Source: Flavobacterium psychrophilum (GTDB taxonomy: Bacteria; Bacteroidota; Bacteroidia; Flavobacteriales; Flavobacteriaceae). Taken from it: a DNA stretch of 11,434 bases. The notes beneath the pieces are model-generated. The model saw only the letters and a list, made by a program, of their open reading frames with translations, was not told the origin of the DNA and searched no databases. Positions 6,408 through 11,434 of this stretch are shown piece by piece. The DNA lies in assembly GCA_945878515.1 (NCBI GenBank), contig CAMCTL010000117.1, positions 1-11,434 of the forward strand. Direction: 5' to 3'. Both the position numbers and the translations under genes were made by a program. Each line of letters begins with the position of its first letter. Positions within the stretch are counted from its first letter, which is position 1.

Positions 6408-8279
6408 ATGTTTCTAGAAGAATATGATGTTATTGTAGTTGGTGCTGGTCATGCTGGTTGTGAAGCTGCCGCTGCTGCTGCCAATTTGGGATCAAAGACA
6501 TTATTGGTAACAATGAGTTTGCAAAACATTGCGCAAATGTCTTGCAATCCTGCAATGGGAGGAATTGCAAAAGGGCAAATCGTACGCGAGATTGATGCTC
6601 TTGGTGGTTACTCAGGAATTGTTTCGGACAAAACCGCAATTCAATTCAAGATGTTGAATAAGTCGAAAGGTCCTGCAATGTGGTCGCCAAGGGTGCAAAG
6701 TGACCGAGTGCGTTTTTCCGAAGAATGGAGATTGATGTTAGAAGGAACTCCAAATCTTGATTTTTACCAAGAAATGGTCAAAGGTTTGATTATTGAAAAT
6801 GGAAAGATTAAAGGCGTCCGAACGTCACTCGGAATCGAAATTAGATCCAAATCGGTTGTGTTGACCAATGGAACTTTTTTAAATGGTTTGATTCATATCG
6901 GCGAAAAGCAATTTGGCGGAGGAAGAGCAGGGGAAAGCGCTGCTTATGGAATTACCGAAGATTTGGTAAATGCAGGATTTCAATCTGGAAGAATGAAGAC
7001 AGGAACGCCACCTAGAGTAGATGGTCGTTCTTTGGATTTTTCTAAAATGAATGAGGAAAAAGGCGATGCAAAACCAGATAAGTTCTCCTATTCAGATGTA
7101 ACTTCTCCTTTGGTGCATCAAAGATCCTGTCACATGACTTATACTTCTATTGAAGTTCACAATATTTTAAGAGAAGGTTTTGATCGTTCTCCAATGTTTA
7201 ACGGAAGAATTCAATCGCTCGGACCAAGATATTGTCCGTCTATAGAAGATAAGATCAATCGTTTTGCTGATAAGGAAAGGCATCAATTATTTGTAGAGCC
7301 TGAAGGCTGGAATACTTGTGAAGTTTATGTAAACGGTTTTTCAACATCACTTCCTGAGGATATTCAATTCAAAGCCTTGCGTTCTGTTGGTGGATTTGAA
7401 AAAGTGAAATTTTTTCGTCCAGGATATGCTATCGAATATGATTATTTTCCGCCTACACAATTAAAACATACTTTAGAAACTAAATTAATTGACGGACTAT
7501 ATTTCGCTGGACAAATTAACGGAACAACAGGATATGAAGAAGCCGCTTCTCAAGGATTGATGGCGGGAATTAATGCAGCATTGAAAGTTCAGGAAAAAGC
7601 CCCTTTAATTTTAAAAAGAGACGAAGCTTATATAGGAGTTCTTATTGATGATTTAATTACCAAAGGAACGGAAGAGCCATACAGAATGTTTACTTCTCGT
7701 GCAGAATTTAGAACTTTATTGCGTCAAGATAATGCCGATTTTAGACTTACGCCAATGTCTTATGAGATTGGTTTGGCTTCAGAGAAAAGATTGCGTAGAA
7801 TGGAGCACAAATTGAACGAATCCGAAAAAATGGTGGCGTTCTTCAAGGAAACTAGTGTTTCTGTAGCCGAAGCAAATCCAATTTTGGAATCAAAAGACAC
7901 CGCACTAATTAGCCAAGGAGACAAAATGTTTAAAGTTTTTTCTCGTCCGCAAATCGACTTGGAAGATATTATCAAATTCGAAAAAGTATCTGCTTATGTT
8001 GCCGAAAACAATTTGGATCAGGAAATTTTGGAACAAGCCGAGATTCAAGTAAAATATTCGGGCTATATCGAAAAGGAAAGAAACAACGCCAATAAATTGA
8101 CCCGATTAGAAGATGTAAAAATCCCCGATAATTTCGATTACAACAAAATTAAATCAATGTCTATTGAAGCCAAGCAGAAACTAAGCAAGATTCGTCCTGT
8201 AACTATTTCGCAAGCTTCCAGAATCAGCGGAGTATCGCCAAGCGATGTTTCGGTATTGTTGATTTATATGGGGAGATAA
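6408..8279 (+). CDS. mnmG: tRNA U34 5-carboxymethylaminomethyl modification enzyme MnmG (GidA)
   Basis: MnmG, with its GTPase partner MnmE, installs the cmnm5 group on wobble uridine 34 of certain tRNAs, using FAD, NADH, a methylene-folate carbon and glycine. The 623-residue length is typical. The FAD-binding motif VGAGHAGCEAA starts at residue 11. Family signatures follow: SCNPAMGGIAKGQIVREIDA from 45, GPAMWSPRVQSDR, GTPPRVDGRSLDFS, the FAD-contact stretch GQINGTTGYEEAASQG, and MFTSRAEFRTLLRQDNADFR. The C-terminal helical domain that contacts tRNA and MnmE ends in ITISQASRISG-like sequence (here VTISQASRISGVSPSDVS). The ATG at 6408 is chosen over one 5 nt earlier, which hits a stop after four codons. 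mnmE is not in the window. The gene is bracketed by parS sites; gidA lies near the replication origin in many bacteria. Confidence 0.98.
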   Translation: MFLEEYDVIVVGAGHAGCEAAAAAANLGSKTLLVTMSLQNIAQMSCNPAMGGIAKGQIVREIDALGGYSGIVSDKTAIQFKMLNKSKGPAMWSPRVQSDRVRFSEEWRLMLEGTPNLDFYQEMVKGLIIENGKIKGVRTSLGIEIRSKSVVLTNGTFLNGLIHIGEKQFGGGRAGESAAYGITEDLVNAGFQSGRMKTGTPPRVDGRSLDFSKMNEEKGDAKPDKFSYSDVTSPLVHQRSCHMTYTSIEVHNILREGFDRSPMFNGRIQSLGPRYCPSIEDKINRFADKERHQLFVEPEGWNTCEVYVNGFSTSLPEDIQFKALRSVGGFEKVKFFRPGYAIEYDYFPPTQLKHTLETKLIDGLYFAGQINGTTGYEEAASQGLMAGINAALKVQEKAPLILKRDEAYIGVLIDDLITKGTEEPYRMFTSRAEFRTLLRQDNADFRLTPMSYEIGLASEKRLRRMEHKLNESEKMVAFFKETSVSVAEANPILESKDTALISQGDKMFKVFSRPQIDLEDIIKFEKVSAYVAENNLDQEILEQAEIQVKYSGYIEKERNNANKLTRLEDVKIPDNFDYNKIKSMSIEAKQKLSKIRPVTISQASRISGVSPSDVSVLLIYMGR

Positions 8280-8280
8280 T

Positions 8281-8346
8281 TTTAGATTTCAGAGTTTAGA
8301 TTTTAGATTATACGTGGAATCTAAAATCTAAAATCTACAATCTAAA
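8281..8346. repeat. 28-bp inverted repeat built of TTTAGATT words after mnmG
   Basis: Arms 8281-8308 and 8319-8346 are complementary at 25 of 28 positions around a 10-nt loop (TATACGTGGA). It starts one base after the mnmG stop. Each arm is itself an iteration of a TTTAGATT/AATCTAAA octamer, so several pairing registers are possible. No U-run follows the right arm. It may end or protect the mnmG transcript, but it is AT-rich and could equally be spacer repeat DNA. Confidence 0.8.
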
Positions 8347-8353
8347 ATAAATT

Positions 8354-8369
8354 TGTTCCACGTGAAACT
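8354..8369. promoter_or_regulatory. parS site 4, TGTTCCACGTGAAACT
   Basis: It matches TGTTNCACGTGAAACA at all but the last base and lies in the opposite orientation to sites 1 and 3. It is about 2.06 kb from site 3, on the far side of mnmG, and ends 18 bp before the predicted -7 box of the methyltransferase gene. Confidence 0.85.
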
Positions 8370-8387
8370 ATTTTAAAATTCATAAAT

Positions 8388-8395
8388 TAGTTTTG
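8388..8395 (+). promoter_or_regulatory. -7 box for the methyltransferase gene (TAGTTTTG)
   Basis: Perfect TAnnTTTG match. A start near 8402 gives a leader of about 45 nt. No TTG at proper spacing: the -33 position falls at the edge of parS site 4, so ParB bound there could interfere with or alter use of this promoter (inference). Confidence 0.45.
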
Positions 8396-8426
8396 TGGTA
8401 AAGCTGCTAAACTGACTACTAAAAAC

Positions 8427-8440
8427 CTGAACACTGAACA
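8427..8440. repeat. Tandem heptamer CTGAACA, two copies
   Basis: Two adjacent CTGAACA units followed by CTAA, 6 bp before the methyltransferase ATG. This is another short-word iteration of the kind that fills spacers in this window. It also forms the immediate translation-initiation region of the mRNA. Confidence 0.6.
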
Positions 8441-8446
8441 CTAATA

Positions 8447-9295
8447 ATGGACATTTCAAACAAAAAACATTTTCTTACTGTAAAAGATTATTCGGTTTCA
8501 AAAGAAACTTTCGAATTGTATTATGACGAAACTTTGGATATGTTAATCACACATCCGCAACCAAGTTTGGAGAATTTAGGTAAATACTACGACAGCGAAG
8601 ATTATATTTCGCACACTGATAACAAACGTTCTTTATTTGAAAAATTATACCATTTCATAAAAAGTATTGCTTTAAATAATAAATTGAATTTGATCAATTC
8701 GCTTCAACCGAACAAAGGAAAAATTTTAGACATTGGAGCTGGTACTGGCGATTTTTTGTCAGTTGCAAAAAGCAACGGTTGGCAAACAATAGGAGTGGAG
8801 CCAAGCGATAGAGCAAAATCTATTGCCATAAATAAAGGAGTTTCATTTGTTGACGAAACAAGCGAATTGGAAGATCATTCTTTTGATGTGATTTCGATGT
8901 GGCACGTTTTAGAACACGTTCCAGATTTAGACAAACAAATCAAAGAATTGAAAAGATTGTTAAAACCAACAGGAACTTTAATTATTGCCGTTCCAAATTT
9001 TAAATCTTTCGATGCAAAACATTACGAAAAATTTTGGGCGGCTTTTGATGTTCCCATTCATTTTTGGCATTTTTCGAAAACTGCCATAAAATTACTTTTC
9101 GAAAAAGAAGAAATGAAATTGGAAAAAGTCTTGCCAATGAAATTTGACTCTTTTTATGTGAGCTTACTTTCCGAGAAATACAAATCTGGAAAAATGAATT
9201 TTATCAAAGCTTTTTTCATCGGATTACAATCCAATTGGAAAGCGAAGTCAAATTTTGAATATTCTTCACACATTTACATTCTAAAAAACAAGTAA
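8447..9295 (+). CDS. Class I SAM-dependent methyltransferase, substrate unknown
   Basis: A 282-residue cytoplasmic protein with a Rossmann-type SAM-binding core. Motif I is LDIGAGTGDF (residues 94-103), followed by the acidic end of strand 2 in IGVEPSDR (115-122) and the post-core signature FDVISMWHVLEHVPD (146-160) typical of Methyltransf_11/23-like enzymes. LKRLLKPTGTLIIAVPN (168-184) is the next conserved strand and turn. The N-terminal 85 residues contain HPQPSLENLGKYYDSEDYIS, a cap seen in a Flavobacteria-type methyltransferase group as I recall it, without zinc cysteines. The C-terminal part (HFWHFSKTAIKLLFEKEE) fits the lid of the same group. It has its own likely promoter downstream of parS site 4. 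Neighbours do not reveal the substrate; a small molecule, lipid or sugar is as likely as RNA. Confidence 0.9.
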   Translation: MDISNKKHFLTVKDYSVSKETFELYYDETLDMLITHPQPSLENLGKYYDSEDYISHTDNKRSLFEKLYHFIKSIALNNKLNLINSLQPNKGKILDIGAGTGDFLSVAKSNGWQTIGVEPSDRAKSIAINKGVSFVDETSELEDHSFDVISMWHVLEHVPDLDKQIKELKRLLKPTGTLIIAVPNFKSFDAKHYEKFWAAFDVPIHFWHFSKTAIKLLFEKEEMKLEKVLPMKFDSFYVSLLSEKYKSGKMNFIKAFFIGLQSNWKAKSNFEYSSHIYILKNK

Positions 9296-9325
9296 AAACC
9301 ATTTTAAGCGCTTTTAAGCAACGTT

Positions 9326-9357
9326 TTTGTTGTGAAAAGTAACTTCATATATCTTTT
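9326..9357 (+). promoter_or_regulatory. Candidate promoter TTTG-N20-TATCTTTT
   Basis: TTTG at 9326-9329 and TATCTTTT at 9350-9357 are separated by 20 nt, matching the Bacteroidetes arrangement except for the last base. It would start RNA near 9363, about 257 nt before the OmpH-like start codon, so it is either a distal promoter or the promoter of a small RNA. Confidence 0.35.
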
Positions 9358-9501
9358 TCGTAAAAACGGATTAATCTAAAGCTATTAAAGCCATTTTTAA
9401 TCAATTCAAATTATCAGTTACAAAATTATAATAGCAAAAACTTATACTGTAAAATATTAGTGCAATTTCTATACTTTATTACAATGCGACTAATTTTTTT
9501 A

Positions 9502-9509
9502 TATTTTTG
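9502..9509 (+). promoter_or_regulatory. -7 box for the OmpH-like gene (TATTTTTG)
   Basis: Perfect TAnnTTTG match. A start near 9516 gives a leader of about 104 nt before the ATG at 9620. No clear TTG lies at -33; CTTTATT near 9474-9480 is the closest sequence. Confidence 0.5.
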
Positions 9510-9572
9510 TTAGCAATTCTTAAAAATCAAAATCAATATTAATAATGAAATCGAAGATTATTACATCAGTTC

Positions 9573-9595
9573 GCCTTTTAGGCTCGAGTCACGAG
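9573..9595 (+). other. Tandem small hairpins in the OmpH-like mRNA leader
   Basis: GCCT-ttt-AGGC (9573-9583) is followed directly by TCG-agtca-CGA (9584-9594), in a patch richer in G and C than its surroundings. If transcription starts near 9516 these sit mid-leader, ending about 25 nt before the start codon. They could be a regulatory structure; stems are only 3-4 bp. Confidence 0.3.
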
Positions 9596-9619
9596 TACCA
9601 AAAAACAAATAGTATAAAA

Positions 9620-10186
9620 ATGAGTAAAAAAATAGTAGTAGCTTTAGCTCTTGCAATTTCAATAGTTTCTTGTAACGACAAAACAGCTGTTGCGGCTAAA
9701 GAAGTTAAAACAGCATACGTTGATACTTCCCTTCTAATGAAAGAATATAACGCAACAAAAGATTTGGATGCCAAATATAAAACCAAAGGGGAAGAAAAGG
9801 GCAAAGCACTAGAAGCTGAAATTAACAGATTCAAACAAGAAACTCAAAATTTTCAAGCACAAGCACAAGCTAAGGGTCAGGCTTGGGCTCAACAAAAAGG
9901 AGCTGAACTGCAAAGAAGAGAGCAAGAGTTAGCTCAAGCACAGCAAACGCTTGCACAACAATTGCAGCAAGAAGGTGGAGCAGAAATGGATAGTTTGGTG
10001 TCGAATGTTAAGAAATCTATCAAAGCTTACGGAAAAGAAAAGGGCTATACTTATATTTATGGAACTGGCGATTCTAATGCTAGTATTTTATATGCCGAAG
10101 ATAAGTTGGATATTACAAAAGATATTATCAAATTATTGAATGATAAGTACAAAGCATCGGCTTCAAAAGAAACCACTCAAAAATAA
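9620..10186 (+). CDS. OmpH/Skp-family periplasmic chaperone-like lipoprotein
   Basis: OmpH/Skp proteins hold unfolded outer-membrane proteins in the periplasm. From the ATG at 9620 the protein has 188 residues and begins with a lipoprotein signal: basic MSKK, hydrophobic IVVALALAISIVS, then Cys18 followed by Asn-Asp. VKTAYVDTSLLMKEY is the family's first strand (usually xxIAYVDxxxLxxxY). The centre is a long Lys/Glu/Gln/Ala coiled coil, the tentacle region, with much QAQAQA-type sequence. YTYIYGTGDSNASILYAEDKLDIT is the closing strand region, matching Y-x-x-V/I-x-x-x-x-ILY-x-x-x-x-D-I/L-T. An in-frame ATG at 9545 would add 25 residues (with RLLGSSHEYQK) ahead of the signal peptide; this is rejected because it would bury the signal. 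A strong terminator follows, so the gene looks monocistronic. Confidence 0.9.
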   Translation: MSKKIVVALALAISIVSCNDKTAVAAKEVKTAYVDTSLLMKEYNATKDLDAKYKTKGEEKGKALEAEINRFKQETQNFQAQAQAKGQAWAQQKGAELQRREQELAQAQQTLAQQLQQEGGAEMDSLVSNVKKSIKAYGKEKGYTYIYGTGDSNASILYAEDKLDITKDIIKLLNDKYKASASKETTQK

Positions 10187-10207
10187 ATGCAGCAAAAAAT
10201 TAGATTT

Positions 10208-10236
10208 AATGTCACGCAATCGCGTGACATTTTTGT
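10208..10236 (+). terminator. Intrinsic terminator after the OmpH-like gene
   Basis: AATGTCACGC and GCGTGACATT form a perfect 10-bp stem around an AATC loop, followed directly by a T-run (TTTTTG). It lies 21 bp after the stop codon. It is the only textbook Rho-independent terminator seen in the window. Confidence 0.92.
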
Positions 10237-10263
10237 TATATCAATATTAAAACTATAATTTTA
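10232..10263 (+). promoter_or_regulatory. Candidate helicase promoter, TTTG-N20-TAATTTTA
   Basis: TTTG (10232-10235) lies in the U-tract of the preceding terminator and TAATTTTA (10256-10263) follows after 20 nt, one base off TAnnTTTG. Predicted start near 10269 leaves a leader of about 15 nt. Terminator and promoter therefore share bases. Confidence 0.45.
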
Positions 10264-10283
10264 GCTTTTAAATTATAAGCCTT

Positions 10284-11434
10284 ATGCAAACTATTTCCGA
10301 AGCCGCCGTTTATACTTTGAAGTTTATCAATCAAACCCATCAATCTATTTTCCTTACGGGAAAAGCGGGAACAGGAAAAACAACTTTATTGCGAGAAATT
10401 ATAAAAACTACGCACAAAAATTGTGTAGTTGTTGCGCCAACTGGAATTGCTGCCTTAAATGCAGGTGGTGTTACGATTCACTCGATGTTTCAGTTGCCTT
10501 TCGGGGGCTTTATTCCCGAAAATTCAATGCCTCAATTTTCTGAAAACACCAAGTTTGAAACCAAAGCAACCTTGCGCAGGAATTTCAAAATGAGCGGTTT
10601 AAAGAAATCGGTAATCAAGAATATGGAATTGTTGATTATAGACGAAGTAAGTATGCTTCGTGCCGATTTGTTAGACGCTATCGATTATATGATGCAGAAT
10701 GTTCGGAAGAAAAGTACTCCTTTTGGCGGTGTTCAGGTGCTGTATATTGGCGATTTATTGCAACTGCCTCCTGTGATTCGGGATGAAGAATGGCGCACTT
10801 TAAAAACCTATTACAAAGGAAAATTCTTTTTTCATTCGCACGTAATTCAGCAACATCCGCCTTTATATATTGAATTGTCCAAGATATTTAGGCAAACAGA
10901 TGATGTTTTTATTTCGATTTTAAACAATTTGCGCAACAATCAAATTTCTCAGGAAGACATTCAAAATTTGAATCAATATGTAAACCCAAATTTCGATTTA
11001 AAAGCGAATAAAGGCTACATAACTTTGACTACACACAATGCCAAAGCTGATGCAATGAATGCTCAGGCTTTGGAAGATTTGGAAGGAAAATTGGTTTCCT
11101 ATAAGCCATCGATTGTCGGCGATTTTCCAGATAAAATTTTTCCTGTTGACGAAGAATTGAAGTTGAAAGTAGGCGCACAGGTAATGTTTGTTAAAAATGA
11201 TTTGTCTTTTGATAAAAAATATTTCAACGGCAAAATGGGGATTGTAAAATCGATTTCCAAAGAGGAAATTCTAGTACATTTTCCAGAAGAAAACAATACC
11301 ATTGAAGTCGAAAAATATGAATGGCAGAATATTCGATACAAAGTCAATGAAACAACTAAGGAAATCGAGGAAGAAGTTTTGGGAACTTTTGTCCATTATC
11401 CGATAAAACTAGCTTGGGCAATTACGGTTCATAA
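10284..11434 (+). CDS. PIF1/RecD-like superfamily 1B DNA helicase, N-terminal part, cut by window edge
   Basis: An ATP-dependent 5'-3' type helicase, 383 codons visible and open at the edge. Walker A is GKAGTGKTT (residues 26-34). APTGIAALNAGGVTIHSMFQ is motif Ia of PIF1-type proteins. Walker B is LLIIDEVSML with Asp120-Glu121. GGVQVLYIGDLLQLPPV (148-164) is motif III. LSKIFRQTDDVFISILNNLR is motif IV region. VMFVKNDLSFDKKYFNGKMGIV is the SH3-like 2B insertion of the RecD2/PIF1 group. The last residues LAWAITVH are the start of motif VI, which continues past the edge. In Bacteroidetes such proteins often carry extra C-terminal HRDC or HTH domains, not visible here. The ATG at 10284 is the first one after the terminator and begins a normal N-terminus (QTISEAAVYTLKFI). 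Role in replication or repair is inferred from family. Confidence 0.93.
   Translation, partial: MQTISEAAVYTLKFINQTHQSIFLTGKAGTGKTTLLREIIKTTHKNCVVVAPTGIAALNAGGVTIHSMFQLPFGGFIPENSMPQFSENTKFETKATLRRNFKMSGLKKSVIKNMELLIIDEVSMLRADLLDAIDYMMQNVRKKSTPFGGVQVLYIGDLLQLPPVIRDEEWRTLKTYYKGKFFFHSHVIQQHPPLYIELSKIFRQTDDVFISILNNLRNNQISQEDIQNLNQYVNPNFDLKANKGYITLTTHNAKADAMNAQALEDLEGKLVSYKPSIVGDFPDKIFPVDEELKLKVGAQVMFVKNDLSFDKKYFNGKMGIVKSISKEEILVHFPEENNTIEVEKYEWQNIRYKVNETTKEIEEEVLGTFVHYPIKLAWAITVH

Larger units (their letters stand above)
9296..9619. other. 324-bp gene-free spacer, upstream control region of the OmpH-like gene
   Basis: No credible gene is seen. It contains the direct repeat TTTTAAGC (twice, around 9302-9319, with AAGCGCTT palindrome at the junction), two candidate promoters (9326-9357 and 9502-9509) and a pair of small GC-richer hairpins near 9573-9595. 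Most of 9365-9500 is featureless AT-rich DNA. An open frame from an ATG at 9545 runs into the OmpH-like gene but is judged leader, not coding. Confidence 0.6.

Noticed and set aside
8309..8320. parS-like half site TACGTGGAAT in the loop of the inverted repeat
   Set aside because: Only one half resembles parS (the left half is TTA in place of TTTC), so it is not counted as a site.
9301..9335. Possible terminator after the methyltransferase gene
   Set aside because: AAGCGCTT and CAAC/GTTG give only weak, short stems without a clean T-run after them.
9545..9619. Upstream ATG extending the OmpH-like protein by 25 residues
   Set aside because: It would place a polar stretch before an intact lipoprotein signal peptide (MSKK, hydrophobic core, Cys18), so the ATG at 9620 is the better start.

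Overview
The window is AT-rich and reads as chromosomal DNA of a Flavobacteriaceae bacterium, most likely a Flavobacterium. The basis is: Bacteroidetes-type -7 boxes (TAnnTTTG) in front of several genes, no Shine-Dalgarno-like leaders, a giant coiled-coil DUF4175 protein coupled to ybeY, an OmpH-family lipoprotein, a PIF1/RecD-like helicase of the Bacteroidetes type, and intergenic spacers built from iterated 7-8 bp words such as AATCTAAA and TTAGAAG. No dnaA, rRNA, tRNA, CRISPR or insertion sequence is visible.

Layout. 1-713 (minus): N-terminal half of gltX, cut by the window edge. 714-879: gltX control region with a perfect -7 box, a REP-like hairpin and a five-copy heptamer array. 880-1469 (plus): two-gene VapB-like/VapC toxin-antitoxin module. 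1472-2281 (minus): Fic-domain protein, convergent with vapC with only 2 bp between them. 2395-5736 (plus): 1113-aa membrane-anchored DUF4175 coiled-coil protein, overlapping ybeY (5733-6152) by ATGA. 6408-8279: mnmG (gidA). 8447-9295: SAM-dependent methyltransferase of unknown substrate. 9620-10186: OmpH/Skp-like lipoprotein, followed by a strong intrinsic terminator. 10284-end: N-terminal part of a PIF1/RecD-like helicase.

The most notable signal is non-coding. Four near-perfect copies of the 16-bp parS centromere palindrome (TGTTTCACGTGAAACA and one-sided variants) lie at 6133, 6222, 6298 and 8354, bracketing mnmG. One is a perfect palindrome. One is written into the last codons of ybeY, so the protein ends in FHVEQ. 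A weaker match lies inside the DUF4175 gene at 3176. This suggests the region is a ParB-loading centromere and so probably lies in the origin-proximal part of the chromosome, although no origin is seen here.

Functionally the genes are mostly translation and RNA housekeeping (gltX, ybeY, mnmG), envelope biology (the DUF4175 protein and the OmpH-like lipoprotein) and DNA metabolism (helicase, parS). A small stress or selfish module (VapBC plus Fic) sits between gltX and the DUF4175-ybeY operon. Family assignments rest on motifs read by eye; no database search was run.
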